A stretch of DNA of 64,000 nt from CAZZKE01 sp964655005 (GCA_964655005.1 CAZZKE010000008.1:11084-75083); one strand, 5' to 3'. Shown: positions 40,944 through 50,528, numbered from the stretch's first letter. Notes: generated by a model from the letters alone, not told the origin. Program-made: numbers and translations.

Positions 40944-43340
40944 ATGGCATCGATTCATCACCACAAGCACGATCACAAGCACGACCATGACCATAGCCAC
41001 AATGACAATTCGCATTCCTGTGGCGGGCACGATGCCGCCGGGCCGGAATCGGGGCCGGCCTGTTGTTCTGGCGAAGGGGTTATGTCGGGTGGGATTGCGG
41101 CACCGGCGAAGGACTTTTCGGCCGGCGGTTATCGTTACGTGTTTGCGGTGCAAGGCCTGGATTGCGCCGAAGAAGTGGCGATCTTGCGTCGCGGGGTGGG
41201 CCCGCTGGTGGGCGGCGGAGAGATGCTGTCCTTCGATGTCCTGAATGCCCGCATGATGGTCCTGGACGGCGCCAAACAGGTTTCGTCGGAAGAAATTCGC
41301 GAAGCCGTGCGAAAGACCGGCATGGCCGCCGTAGAGTGGCGAAAAGACGATGAAGACAGCAAACGGGCGAGCGAAAAACATCATCGTATGCAGACCTGGC
41401 TGACCACGCTCAGTGGATTATCGGTGCTTTCCGGGCTCGCCATTCATGTCTGGCTGGCCGGCGGCCTGGTCGGGGCGCTGACCCTTTTCGCCGGTCACAG
41501 CGGCCAGGCGATGCCGTTGAGCGAGATCGTTTCCTATGCCCTGGCGATTGGCTTCGGCGGCCGGTATGTGGTTGTCAAGGCCTGGTATTCGGCTCGCGCC
41601 ATGCGACCGGACATGAACCTGCTGATGGTGATCGCGGTTTCCGGCGCGGTCGGCATCGGTGAATGGTTCGAGGCCTCTATCGTCAGCTTTCTGTTCGCCC
41701 TGTCGCTGCTGCTGGAAAGCTGGAGCGTCGGTCGGGCGCGGCGGGCGATTGCCCAACTGCTGGACCTGGCGCCGCCGACGGTGCGGCTGAAGCTTGACAG
41801 CGGCGAGGAAACGGAAGTACTGGCCGCCGAGGTCGCCGTCGGGAGCCGTTTCATCGTCAAACCGGGAGAAAAATTTGCCCTCGACGGGCGGATCGTCGCC
41901 GGCGTCAGCGCCGTTAATCAGGCCCCCATTACCGGCGAAAGCGTACCGGTATCCAAGCAGCCCGGCGACGATGTTTTCGCCGGCACCATCAATGGCGAAG
42001 GGGCGCTGGAAGTCGAAAGCAGCAAGGCCGCCGAAAATACCACGCTGGCCAGAATCATCCGCCTGATCGAAGACGCCCAGGGCCGCCGCGCCCGCGCCGA
42101 ACAGTGGGTGGAGAAATTCGCCCGGATATACACCCCTGCGGTTATCGTGCTGGCTATCGCGGTGTTCGTTTTGCCGCCGCTTCTGTTCGGCGGCGCGTGG
42201 GACGACTGGTTCTACCGCGCCCTGGTGCTGTTGGTTATCGCCTGTCCCTGCGCCCTGGTTATTTCGACCCCGGTCAGCATCGTCTCGGCGCTGGCGGCCT
42301 CGGCCCGCCAGGGGGTGCTGATCAAGGGCGGCGCCTATATCGAACAGCCGGCCAAACTAAGGGCCATTGCCTTCGACAAGACCGGTACGCTGACCCGGGG
42401 GCAGCCGGAAGTGGTCGGCGTGGTCCCGTTTAACGGACATACCGAAACGGAAGTCCTGGCCCGCGCCGCCGCGCTGGAGGCGCGCAGCGCACATCCGCTG
42501 GCCCAGGCGATTATCGATTACGCCGAACAAATCGGCGCAACGGCGGAACCGGCGGCGGACGTTCAGGTGCTGCCCGGAAAAGGAGTCACCGGTCGCTACC
42601 GGGATGGCGAGTTCTGGCTTGGCTCGCACCGCTATCTTATCGAACGCGACCAGGAAACGCCGGAAGTCGGCGCCCAGGCCGAAGTGTTCGAACGCGACGG
42701 GCGCACCGTGGTGGCGGTCGGCAACGGCAGTCATGTCTGCGGCCTGATTGCCGTGGCCGATACGGTCCGGCCAAGCGCCCGTGGCGTAATAGCGGCCCTG
42801 CGGGCCAGCGGGGTGGAACATCTGGTGATGTTGACCGGCGACAATCAGGCGACCGCCAGGGCGATAGCGCAAGAGGTCGGTATCGACGAGGTCCAGGCCG
42901 AACTGTTGCCCGAAGACAAGGTCGCGGCGGTCGAAAGCCTGGTCTTGAAATACGGTTCGGTGGCCATGATCGGCGACGGCATCAACGACGCCCCGGCCAT
43001 GGCGCGGGCCAGTTTCGGTATCGCCATGGGCGCCATGGGCAGCGACGCCGCCATCGAAACCGCCGATATCGCCCTGATGGCCGACGACCTTCGGAAGTTG
43101 CCGTGGCTGGTCGGCCATTCCCGGCGCACACTGGCCATCATCCGCCAGAACATTACCTTCTCGCTTGGCGTCAAGGCGGTTTTTGTGGTCCTCACGTTCG
43201 CCGGTTACGCCACGCTTTGGGGCGCTATCGCCGCCGATGTCGGCGCTTCTCTGGTGGTCGTGGCTAACGCGCTTCGCCTCTTGCAGGCGCGACCGATGCC
43301 TTCCCGGCTTCCGGCGGCGGAAGAAAGAGTTGATGCATAG
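40944..43340 (+). CDS. Zn/Cd/Pb-type P1B ATPase (ZntA/CadA-like)
   Basis: 798-residue heavy-metal exporting ATPase. The first 45 residues are rich in His (HHHKHDHKHDHDHSH) with a Cys pair, likely a metal-binding tail. One HMA-like domain (about 65-130) carries GLDCAEE rather than CxxC. Eight membrane spans are expected. The transmembrane CPC (434-436, ACPCALVIST) belongs to the Zn/Cd/Pb group, not the Cu group (CPCALGLAT). Phosphorylated Asp478 lies in FDKTGTLT, and GDGINDAPAM is intact. Controlled by the divergent MerR-type regulator. Confidence 0.94.
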   Translation: MASIHHHKHDHKHDHDHSHNDNSHSCGGHDAAGPESGPACCSGEGVMSGGIAAPAKDFSAGGYRYVFAVQGLDCAEEVAILRRGVGPLVGGGEMLSFDVLNARMMVLDGAKQVSSEEIREAVRKTGMAAVEWRKDDEDSKRASEKHHRMQTWLTTLSGLSVLSGLAIHVWLAGGLVGALTLFAGHSGQAMPLSEIVSYALAIGFGGRYVVVKAWYSARAMRPDMNLLMVIAVSGAVGIGEWFEASIVSFLFALSLLLESWSVGRARRAIAQLLDLAPPTVRLKLDSGEETEVLAAEVAVGSRFIVKPGEKFALDGRIVAGVSAVNQAPITGESVPVSKQPGDDVFAGTINGEGALEVESSKAAENTTLARIIRLIEDAQGRRARAEQWVEKFARIYTPAVIVLAIAVFVLPPLLFGGAWDDWFYRALVLLVIACPCALVISTPVSIVSALAASARQGVLIKGGAYIEQPAKLRAIAFDKTGTLTRGQPEVVGVVPFNGHTETEVLARAAALEARSAHPLAQAIIDYAEQIGATAEPAADVQVLPGKGVTGRYRDGEFWLGSHRYLIERDQETPEVGAQAEVFERDGRTVVAVGNGSHVCGLIAVADTVRPSARGVIAALRASGVEHLVMLTGDNQATARAIAQEVGIDEVQAELLPEDKVAAVESLVLKYGSVAMIGDGINDAPAMARASFGIAMGAMGSDAAIETADIALMADDLRKLPWLVGHSRRTLAIIRQNITFSLGVKAVFVVLTFAGYATLWGAIAADVGASLVVVANALRLLQARPMPSRLPAAEERVDA

Positions 43341-43419
43341 CATTATTGATTAATGTTGTTTGGCATAATACCATATAGCGACGCCGCAGGAATATTCCCG
43401 GGGTATAAGGGATTGATCA

Positions 43420-43860
43420 TTGGGCTTTTTCCAGACAGCGACCGATAAGCAAGGGTCCGGATTAAGCCGCCGCCGCTGGAGCACTTTGCTTGGATTGGCG
43501 GCGGTGCTGTTCCAACTGGCGATTCCCCTGGGCCAGGGGATGGCCTTCGCCGCTTACGCCGAAGCGAACGATCAGGCCGCCCTGCCGCCCCTTGTTATCT
43601 GCACGGCCATGGGCGGCACCAGCCGGATCCCGGTCGATGGTAATACCGGCGCGCCCTCCGACCAGCCGGCCCCGTGCGCGTTCTGTCTTATTTTTTGCCA
43701 GGTCCGGTCTTCCTGCGAGAATCTTCTTCCGGTAGCCGCTTTCGCCGTGCCAATACCCAGGACCGTGAGCTGGGTCTATACGGTAAATTTCAAGGAAATC
43801 CTGGTTTCCGAAAGGCTGGCCCGACGCCACCCGCCCCGCGCCCCCCCTTCATTCACCTGA
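43420..43860 (+). CDS. DUF2946-like secreted protein
   Basis: 146-residue predicted exported protein. After a basic N-terminus it has one hydrophobic segment (LLGLAAVLFQLAIPLGQGMAF, about 23-44), either a signal peptide or an anchor, and a cysteine-bearing CAFCLIFCQ segment resembling DUF2946. Start is a weak TTG at 43420. It stands beside PCuAC and SCO genes, the usual neighbours of DUF2946 in copper-handling loci, but no function is known. Codon use matches its neighbours. Confidence 0.6.
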   Translation: MGFFQTATDKQGSGLSRRRWSTLLGLAAVLFQLAIPLGQGMAFAAYAEANDQAALPPLVICTAMGGTSRIPVDGNTGAPSDQPAPCAFCLIFCQVRSSCENLLPVAAFAVPIPRTVSWVYTVNFKEILVSERLARRHPPRAPPSFT

Positions 43861-43955
43861 TCCCGAAAAATAAATACTGAACACCCATGGGTTGGTCCGT
43901 ATCGCGGCCATCACTCGGCCATGGGTGCAGATCAATGTGAATGAAGGAAAATACA

Positions 43956-44450
43956 ATGAAGAAAACAGCTTTGCTGTTGGCGGCGCTGGCCGTTATCGGC
44001 AGCATATTCGTAACCACCGGTGTCTCTGCCGCCATGAAACAATACAAGGCCGGAGACATCACCATCGAAAACCCCTGGGCGCGGGCGACCATGAGCAGCG
44101 CTAAGTCGGGGGCCGCCTACCTGACTATAAAAAATGGCGGAACCACGCTCGACAGGCTTGTCGCCGCCCGCAGCGCCATTGCGAAAAAGACCGGCGTGCA
44201 TCAATCCCTGATGGTCGATGGGATGATGAAGATGCAGCCCGTCAAGGCCCTCGACGTACCGCCGGGTGGCATGGTCATGCTTAAGCCCGGTGGCTATCAC
44301 ATCATGTTCATGGGCCTTAGGGAGCCTCTTAAAATGGGCGCGGAGTTCCCGCTTACCCTGGTCTTCGAAAAATCAGGAGAGCTCGAGGTCATGGTCAAGG
44401 TGATGAAAGCCGGCGCCATGGGCGGCATGAAAATGCAGATGGCCGACTGA
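43956..44450 (+). CDS. PCuAC-family periplasmic copper chaperone
   Basis: 164-residue secreted copper chaperone (DUF461/PCuAC). A signal peptide (KKTALLLAALAVIGSIFV, cleavage after VSA) precedes the mature IENPWARATM start. Ligand residues are spaced as in PCuAC: VHQSLMVDGMMKMQPV supplies a His and Mets, and YHIMFMG the second His and Met. It loads Cu(I) to the cytochrome oxidase CuA/CuB path together with SCO, whose gene follows at 44554. The ATG at 43956 is preferred because AAGGAA lies about 8 bases ahead of it. Confidence 0.92.
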   Translation: MKKTALLLAALAVIGSIFVTTGVSAAMKQYKAGDITIENPWARATMSSAKSGAAYLTIKNGGTTLDRLVAARSAIAKKTGVHQSLMVDGMMKMQPVKALDVPPGGMVMLKPGGYHIMFMGLREPLKMGAEFPLTLVFEKSGELEVMVKVMKAGAMGGMKMQMAD

Positions 44451-44463
44451 CCCCACGGGGCCA

Positions 44464-44499
44464 ACCCCGCGCCCGGCATGGTGATTTTGGGCGCGGGGT
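44464..44499. terminator. GC-rich stem-loop between PCuAC and SCO genes
   Basis: ACCCCGCGCCC and GGGCGCGGGGT form an exact 11-base stem around a 14-base loop, starting 14 bases after the PCuAC stop. No T-run follows, so it is either a weak terminator or a transcript-stabilising hairpin that sets PCuAC and SCO levels. Confidence 0.45.
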
Positions 44500-44553
44500 A
44501 AGGCCGTCGGGCGGGTCAAAAATTAACTCCATACAGAAATCAAGGAACACGTC

Positions 44554-45183
44554 ATGAAACGGCAATTTTTTTACATAGGGCTGGGAATCGCGGTGATTAT
44601 CGCGGTTTACCTGGCCGTAACCGATTTCCGGTCGGATGTCGAAACCGCCAGGGTGCCCCCCGCCGCGCCGTCCCCCGCCGCATCATCCCCCGCCAAGGCG
44701 GAAATCGGCGGCCCATTTTCGTTAATCGACCATAACGGCAAGGCGGTGACCGATGCCGATTACCGGGGCCGCTACATGTTGATTTTTTTCGGCTATACTT
44801 TCTGCCCGGACGTTTGCCCGACCGCCCTGACCGGGGTTAGCGGCATGCTGGACATTCTGGGCGATGACGCGGCCAAGATCGCCCCGCTGTTCATCAGTGT
44901 CGACCCCGAACGCGATACGGTCGCGGTATTGAAGGAATATGTCGGCAATTTCCACCCGCAAATTATCGGCCTTACCGGTTCCCCGAAGCAGATTGCTTCG
45001 GTGGCTAGTGTTTACCGGGCCTATTTCGCCAAGGAAGACGACGGGGACAGTAACGGGGAAAACTATTCGGTCAGCCATTCCGCCTATCTTTATCTGATGG
45101 GGCCGGACGGCAAGTTCCTGGACGCCTTCGGGCATCAAATGGATCCGGAGGACATGGCGGCCAGAATCAGAAAATTCTTTTAG
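44554..45183 (+). CDS. SCO1/SenC-family copper chaperone (copy 2)
   Basis: 209-residue membrane-anchored SCO protein. N-terminal span about residues 6-24 (YIGLGIAVIIAVYLAV), an Ala-Pro linker, then the thioredoxin fold with FCPDVCPTAL (copper Cys pair) and VSHSAYLYLM (copper His). Paired with the PCuAC chaperone gene upstream, this is the more conventional copper-delivery copy; the other SCO gene (12004) sits in the cobalamin cluster. Both share the FGYTFCPD core. Confidence 0.93.
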   Translation: MKRQFFYIGLGIAVIIAVYLAVTDFRSDVETARVPPAAPSPAASSPAKAEIGGPFSLIDHNGKAVTDADYRGRYMLIFFGYTFCPDVCPTALTGVSGMLDILGDDAAKIAPLFISVDPERDTVAVLKEYVGNFHPQIIGLTGSPKQIASVASVYRAYFAKEDDGDSNGENYSVSHSAYLYLMGPDGKFLDAFGHQMDPEDMAARIRKFF

Positions 45184-45284
45184 GACAGGCGAACAAAAAA
45201 CTATCTGCGGTCCGGTTATCCACCCTGCGCCGGGGGGGGCCGGATACGGCAAAAAGCGGGTATCTTTTTTCGTCGAGACCTATG

Positions 45285-45290
45285 TACAAT
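45285..45290 (+). promoter_or_regulatory. Possible -10 box for the DUF411 gene
   Basis: TACAAT (5/6 match) lies 46 bases before the DUF411 start in a 153-base gap. No convincing -35 element is visible at the right distance. The gap also contains a G-rich run near 45230; nothing else is recognisable. Confidence 0.25.
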
Positions 45291-45336
45291 AAACGGTAAC
45301 GTATCAACCCGGCATCATTAATGGTGGAGCTATAAA

Positions 45337-45810
45337 GTGAAAAAGAACAATCCCTTCCAATGGTTTTCCGGGGCCAGGCCGCTGCTGGCGTTGTTGGCGT
45401 TTTATGTTGGCGTCACCGTGGCGACGATCCCGAACCCGGCCCTGGCCGCCGAATTCGTCGTCTACAAATCCCCCACGTGCGGCTGTTGCAAGGGGTGGGT
45501 CGAACATCTCAGGATGAACGGACATACGGTTATAACCAAGGATATGGACGATCTTGACGTGATCAAGAAAATTGCCGGTGTCCCCGAACGCTTGCAGGCC
45601 TGTCACACGGCCATGGTCGATGGCTATATAGTCGAAGGCCATGTCCCGGTCGCGGATATCCAGCGCCTACTTACCGAACGTCCCAAGGCGGTCGGGCTCG
45701 CCGTTCCGGGCATGCCGGCCGGGGCGCCGGGCATGGGCGGCAATCCGGACCGGTACAACGTGATGCTGTTCAGGGCGGACGGGTCGGCCAATATATATGC
45801 GCGATACTAG
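45337..45810 (+). CDS. DUF411 exported metal-binding protein
   Basis: 157-residue secreted protein of the DUF411 family, common in copper-resistance loci. A long N-region and hydrophobic segment (LLALLAFYVGVTVATI) end at a signal cleavage near LAA-EFVV. The mature part starts VVYKSPTCGCCKGWVEHL, with the conserved CGCC, and has ACHTAMVDGYIVEGHVP with further potential ligands. Start is GTG at 45337, with GGAG 7 bases upstream. Its stop shares 4 bases (CTAG) with the stop of the convergent dehydrogenase gene. Confidence 0.9.
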   Translation: MKKNNPFQWFSGARPLLALLAFYVGVTVATIPNPALAAEFVVYKSPTCGCCKGWVEHLRMNGHTVITKDMDDLDVIKKIAGVPERLQACHTAMVDGYIVEGHVPVADIQRLLTERPKAVGLAVPGMPAGAPGMGGNPDRYNVMLFRADGSANIYARY

Positions 45811-46763
45811 TAACCGGCATCCGGTTCGACCAGATCCCGGGGCGACTCGCCCCGGCGCACCCGGCGGATGTTTTCGGCAATTGCGGCGGCGGCGGAACCG
45901 GGTACCGACAGGCTGGCGATGTGTGGGCTTAGCATAACCCCGGGATGATCCCAGAACGGGCTTGAATCGGGTAGCGGTTCGTTCCTGAACACATCCAGTG
46001 CGGCGGCCTCGATGTGGCCGCTGTCGAGGGCCGCCAGTAAATCGTCCTCGACTACATGGCCGCCACGGGCGGCGTTGATGACAAATGCCCCTTGTGGCAG
46101 TTGGGCCAGGGTCCGGGCGTTGATGATGCCGGCGGTCCCGGACGTCAACGGCAACAGGCAGACCAGGATTTCGGTGCGCTTCAGGAACGCCGCCAACCGG
46201 CTGTTACCGTAAAAGGATTCGACACCCCCCAGGCGCTTTTCCGAGCGGCTCCAGACGGCCACCCGGAATCCCAGATTGACCAGATGGCGGGCCGCGTCGC
46301 CGCCTAGCTGGCCCGCACCCAAAATGCCCACACGCCGTTCCAGGGTGTCGGCCTGGGGCAGTTCCCGCCAGTCGTGGCGGCGCTGCATGCCCTGATAGAT
46401 ATGGAACTTGCGATGAAAATGCAGCACCCGGTGCAACACGAATTCCGTCATATGCCGGGTCAGGGCCGGATCGACCATGCGCACCAGCGGCACATGGCGG
46501 GGCCATGTCCGGTCGTCAAGGATGCTGTCGACCCCGGCCCCCAGGTTGATGATCGCCTTCAGGCCGGGAAATTTCATCAACGCCCCCGAAGGCGGCCGCC
46601 AGACCAGCGCGATATCCACTTCGTCATAATCTTTCAGGCCCGCCATTTGATCGGGCCAAACGTGGAAATCCCGCGCCATGTCGGCTTCCGGCATGGCCTC
46701 GGCCAGGGCTTGGCGCCAGCGTTCCGGGTCGTCGTTTTCGCTTAAATAGACAATCGCGTTCAT
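45807..46763 (-). CDS. D-2-hydroxyacid dehydrogenase, GhrA-like (glyoxylate/hydroxypyruvate reductase)
   Basis: 318-residue NAD(P)-dependent reductase of the GhrA group. The cofactor loop is GILGAGQLGGDAARHL. The catalytic triad is visible as Arg in INAARGGHVVEDD, Glu in DVFRNEPLPDSSPFWDHP and His in LSPHIASLS. The early LKAIINLGAGVDSIL segment is typical of GhrA. It probably reduces glyoxylate or hydroxypyruvate. Its start overlaps the Yej-type ATPase gene end by 4 bases, so it is transcribed with the importer genes. Confidence 0.9.
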   Translation of the reverse strand: MNAIVYLSENDDPERWRQALAEAMPEADMARDFHVWPDQMAGLKDYDEVDIALVWRPPSGALMKFPGLKAIINLGAGVDSILDDRTWPRHVPLVRMVDPALTRHMTEFVLHRVLHFHRKFHIYQGMQRRHDWRELPQADTLERRVGILGAGQLGGDAARHLVNLGFRVAVWSRSEKRLGGVESFYGNSRLAAFLKRTEILVCLLPLTSGTAGIINARTLAQLPQGAFVINAARGGHVVEDDLLAALDSGHIEAAALDVFRNEPLPDSSPFWDHPGVMLSPHIASLSVPGSAAAAIAENIRRVRRGESPRDLVEPDAGY

Positions 46764-48382
46764 GTGCCGACCAGGTCGTTTTCATCGGCCTTCAATTCCA
46801 GCGCCGCGGCCATCAGGGCGCGGGTGTAGGGCTCCTTCGGGGCGGCGAAGATATCGCCCGCCGGCCCCTGTTCGACGATTCGGCCCCGCCGCATGACGAC
46901 GATATGGTGGGATACCGCGCGGACCACGCGCAGGTCATGGCTGATGAACACATAGGTCAGGTTGTGGTGTCGTTGCAGGTCGCGCAGCAGTTCGACTATC
47001 TGCGCCTGCACCGACATGTCCAGCGCGCTGGTCGGCTCGTCCATGACGATCAGGTCGGGTTTCAGAATCAGGGCGCGGGCAATGGCGATGCGCTGCCGCT
47101 GGCCGCCGGAAAATTCGTGCGGGTAGCGGTCCATGGTGGCCGGGTCGAGCCCGACTTCTTGCAGCGTCGCGGCGATCAGTGTCCGTCGTTGCGCCGGCGT
47201 TCCGCCCAAGCCGTGCACCAGCAACCCTTCCTCGACGATTTGCAGCACCGACATGCGGGGGCTCAGGGATCCGAACGGGTCCTGAAAGACAATTTGCATA
47301 CGCCGCCGCAAGGCCCGCAGGTCGTCGCCGGAAACACTGCGCAGGTCGACGCCCGCGAAATCGATGGCGCCCCGGCTTGGTTCCAGCCTTAGCAGGGCGC
47401 GCGCCAGGGTGCTTTTGCCGGAGCCGGATTCACCGACGATGCCCAGCGTGTGGCCGCGCCTGACGCTGATGCCGACGCCATCGACCGCCTTGACGTGGCT
47501 CTGGACCCGACCGAATATCCCGCCCCTGACGGGGAACCATACCTTGATATCGCGCCCGGTTATCAGTTCCGGGGCGCTTGCGTCGGCGGCCTCCGGCGCT
47601 CCTTTGGGTTCGGCGGCCAGCAGCATTTGGGTATATTCGTGCTGCGGATTATCGAATACCGCAGCCGTCGCGCCATGCTCGACGATGCGGCCCTCGCTCA
47701 TCACCGAAACATGGTCGGCCATATGGCGGACAATGCCCAGGTCATGGGTAATCAGCAGCAGCGCCATGCCCAGCCGGTCTTTCAGTTCGGCCAGCAGTTT
47801 CAGCAACTGCGCCTGGATGGTGACATCGACCGCCGTGGTCGGTTCGTCGGCGATCAGCAGGTCCGGGTCGTTGGCCAGCGCCATGGCGATCATGACCCGC
47901 TGCTGCTGGCCGCCGGAAAATTCATGGGGCAGCGATTTCATGCGCCCGACCTGATCGCCCAAACCGACCAGTTCAAGCAATTCGACAACCCGGTCACGGG
48001 CCTGGCCGGCGGTCATGGCCTTGTGCAGCAGCAGCACTTCGCTGATCTGTTTCCCGATGGAATGCAGGGGGTTCAGGCTGGTCAGCGGTTCCTGAAAAAT
48101 CATCGCCATGCGATCGCCGCGCAACCGGCGCATGTGGGCTTCGGTCGCCTGTATCAGTTCTTCGCCGGCGAAGCGCACCGAACCGCCCGGATGCCAGGCC
48201 AGCGGGTAGGGCAGCAGCCGCATGACCGACAGCGCCGTCACCGATTTGCCCGATCCGGATTCGCCGACCAGGGCCACGGTCTGGCCCTTGTCCAGCTTGA
48301 AGGATATATCGCGGACGGCCTCGACCTCTTTTTGGCCGTGCCCGAACGAGACGCTCAAATTCTCAATTTCCAGCAAACTCAT
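46760..48382 (-). CDS. yejF: Peptide ABC importer ATPase, YejF-like (two NBDs)
   Basis: 540-residue cytoplasmic ATPase with two complete nucleotide-binding domains in tandem. Walker A motifs are GESGSGKSVTALSV and GESGSGKSTLARAL; both have signature FSGGQ and Walker B LLIADEPTTAVD or LIVMDEPTSALD. The fused arrangement is characteristic of YejF of the microcin C/oligopeptide importer. Start at 48382 (MSLLEIENL). It overlaps the upstream permease gene by 4 bases, giving the leftward order A-B-E-F followed by the dehydrogenase. Confidence 0.93.
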   Translation of the reverse strand: MSLLEIENLSVSFGHGQKEVEAVRDISFKLDKGQTVALVGESGSGKSVTALSVMRLLPYPLAWHPGGSVRFAGEELIQATEAHMRRLRGDRMAMIFQEPLTSLNPLHSIGKQISEVLLLHKAMTAGQARDRVVELLELVGLGDQVGRMKSLPHEFSGGQQQRVMIAMALANDPDLLIADEPTTAVDVTIQAQLLKLLAELKDRLGMALLLITHDLGIVRHMADHVSVMSEGRIVEHGATAAVFDNPQHEYTQMLLAAEPKGAPEAADASAPELITGRDIKVWFPVRGGIFGRVQSHVKAVDGVGISVRRGHTLGIVGESGSGKSTLARALLRLEPSRGAIDFAGVDLRSVSGDDLRALRRRMQIVFQDPFGSLSPRMSVLQIVEEGLLVHGLGGTPAQRRTLIAATLQEVGLDPATMDRYPHEFSGGQRQRIAIARALILKPDLIVMDEPTSALDMSVQAQIVELLRDLQRHHNLTYVFISHDLRVVRAVSHHIVVMRRGRIVEQGPAGDIFAAPKEPYTRALMAAALELKADENDLVGT

Positions 48383-49404
48383 CGAAAGGTCTTCCGGGGG
48401 TCGAAGGCGTCGCGCACCGCCTCGCCGATGAAAATCAGCAGGCTCAACATGACGGCCAGGACGAAAAACGCCGACATACCCAGCCACGGCGCCTGTATGT
48501 TGGCCTTGCCCTGATTGAGCAGTTCGCCCAGTGACGGCGATCCCGGCGGCAGCCCGAAGCCCAGGAAGTCAAGCGCCGTCAGGGTGGTGATCGAGCCGTT
48601 CAGGATGAACGGCAAGAAGGTCACCGTGGCGACCATGGCGTTGGGCAGGATGTGTTTGTACATAATGCCCAGATCGTTGACGCCAAGGGCGCGGGCGGCG
48701 CGGACATAATCGAAGTTCCGGGCCCGCAGGAATTCCGCCCGCACGACGCCGACCAGGGCCATCCACGAGAACAGCAGCATCAGGCCAAGCAGCCACCAGA
48801 AATTGGGCTGGACCACGCTGGCCAGGATAATCAGCAGGTACAGCGTCGGCAGGCCGGACCAGATTTCGATAAAACGCTGGAACAGCAGGTCGGTCAATCC
48901 GCCGAAGTATCCCTGCACGGCCCCGGCCCCGACGCCGACGATGGAACTGAAAATTGTCAGGGTCAGGCCGAACAGAATCGATATGCGAAACCCATAAATC
49001 AGCCGGGCGACGACATCGCGGCCCTGATCGTCGGTGCCCAGCCAGTTGCGGCTTGACGGCGGTGCCGGGGCCGGCGTTTTCAGTTCATAATTGATAGTGT
49101 CATAGCTGAATGGTATCAGCGGCCAGATAATCCAGCCTTTTTCCTCGATCATGTCGCGCACGTCCGGGTCGGCGTATTCGGTGTTGGTTTCGAGAAACCC
49201 GCCGAACACGGTTTCCGGGTAATCGACAAACACCGGCACGTAATAGGCGCCGTCATATTTGACCAGCAGCGGCCGGTCGTTGGCGATCAGTTCGGCGAAC
49301 AGCGAAACCGTGAACAGGCCAATGAACAGCCACAACGACCAGTAGCCGCGCCGGTTGGCGCAAAAATTATCGACACGGCGGCGGTTCAGGGGGGTCAGTC
49401 GCAT
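48379..49404 (-). CDS. yejE: Peptide ABC importer permease, YejE-like
   Basis: 341-residue inner-membrane permease. An N-terminal span (YWSLWLFIGLFTVSLFAEL) is followed by a periplasmic region with IWPLIPFSYDTINYELKTPA and NWLGTDDQGRDVVARLIYG, a block typical of YejE. Five further spans and the EAA loop (ARALGVNDLGIMYKHILPNA) follow. It pairs with YejB, encoded 5 bases upstream. Together with YejA and YejF it imports peptides or microcin-like compounds. Confidence 0.92.
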   Translation of the reverse strand: MRLTPLNRRRVDNFCANRRGYWSLWLFIGLFTVSLFAELIANDRPLLVKYDGAYYVPVFVDYPETVFGGFLETNTEYADPDVRDMIEEKGWIIWPLIPFSYDTINYELKTPAPAPPSSRNWLGTDDQGRDVVARLIYGFRISILFGLTLTIFSSIVGVGAGAVQGYFGGLTDLLFQRFIEIWSGLPTLYLLIILASVVQPNFWWLLGLMLLFSWMALVGVVRAEFLRARNFDYVRAARALGVNDLGIMYKHILPNAMVATVTFLPFILNGSITTLTALDFLGFGLPPGSPSLGELLNQGKANIQAPWLGMSAFFVLAVMLSLLIFIGEAVRDAFDPRKTFR

Positions 49405-49409
49405 TTATA

Positions 49410-50522
49410 TTACGACCCTCTTTTTTCAAAATCGATGCGCGGGTCGATAATGTGGTACATCAAATCGCCGATCAGGTTCATCACCAGGCCAAGCAGGGTG
49501 AAGAAGAACAGCGAGCCGAACATCACCGGGTAATCGCGATTTAACGCCGCCTCGAAGCCGAGCAGGCCCAGGCCGTCCAGCGAGAAAATAATTTCGGTCA
49601 GCATGGCGCCGGTAAACAAGATGCCGATGAAGGCGGCGGGGAATCCGGCGACCACGATCAACATGGCGTTGCGGAAAACATGGCCGTACAACACCCGCCG
49701 TTCACTCAGTCCCTTGGACCTGGCGGTGATCACGTATTGCTTGTTGATTTCGTCCATGAACGAATTTTTGGTCAGCATGGTCAAGCCGGCAAAACCGCCG
49801 ATCACCAACGACACGATAGGCAGCGTGATGTGCCAGAAATAATCGCCGATCTTGCCCCATGTACTCAGTTCGGCGAAATTGTCCGAGACCAGACCGCGCA
49901 ACGGGAACCAGTCCAGATAGCGCCCGCCGGCGAATATCACTATCAGCATAATGGCGAACAGGAAACCGGGCACGGCGTTGCCGACGATGACCACGCCGCT
50001 TGACCACATATCGAATCTGGAACCGTCGCGCACCGCCTTGGCGATACCCAGCGGAATGGATATCAGATAAACCAGCAGCGTCGTCCACAGGCCCAGGCTG
50101 ATCGATACCGGCATTTTGTCGAGCACCAGATCGACCACCGAACGATCGCGAAAGAAACTGTCGCCGAAATCGAAACGCAGGTAATTGCCCATCATCATCA
50201 GGAACCGTTCAGGGGCCGGTTTGTCGAAGCCGAACTGGCGTTCGATTTCCTTGATGAATTCCGGGTCCAGGCCCTGGGCGCCGCGATATTTGCTGGCCTG
50301 GTTACGGCCTGTCGGTTGCGCCGTTTTCGGGGCCTGTCCGACTTCCGCGTTCGATGCGCCGCTGACCCGGGCCGTCGCCGCGACCTGCAAGCCTTGCAGT
50401 TTGGCTATGACCTGTTCGACCGGGCCGCCGGGGGCGGCCTGAACGATGATGAAATTGACGACCATAATCCCGAACAGGGTCGGCACGATCAGCAACAGGC
50501 GGCGAAGTATATAGGCAAGCAT
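49410..50522 (-). CDS. yejB: Peptide ABC importer permease, YejB-like
   Basis: 370-residue permease with an N-terminal span (LLLIVPTLFGIMVVNFIIV) and the OppB-like FGDSFFRDRSVVDLVLDK block. The periplasmic insert after the first span (about residues 40-90, ending in EFIKEIERQFGFDKP) is characteristic of YejB. The EAA-type loop is RSKGLSERRVLYGHVFRNA. It lies 6 bases after the substrate-binding protein gene and 5 before yejE. Confidence 0.92.
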   Translation of the reverse strand: MLAYILRRLLLIVPTLFGIMVVNFIIVQAAPGGPVEQVIAKLQGLQVAATARVSGASNAEVGQAPKTAQPTGRNQASKYRGAQGLDPEFIKEIERQFGFDKPAPERFLMMMGNYLRFDFGDSFFRDRSVVDLVLDKMPVSISLGLWTTLLVYLISIPLGIAKAVRDGSRFDMWSSGVVIVGNAVPGFLFAIMLIVIFAGGRYLDWFPLRGLVSDNFAELSTWGKIGDYFWHITLPIVSLVIGGFAGLTMLTKNSFMDEINKQYVITARSKGLSERRVLYGHVFRNAMLIVVAGFPAAFIGILFTGAMLTEIIFSLDGLGLLGFEAALNRDYPVMFGSLFFFTLLGLVMNLIGDLMYHIIDPRIDFEKRGS

Positions 50523-50528
50523 GGCTGG

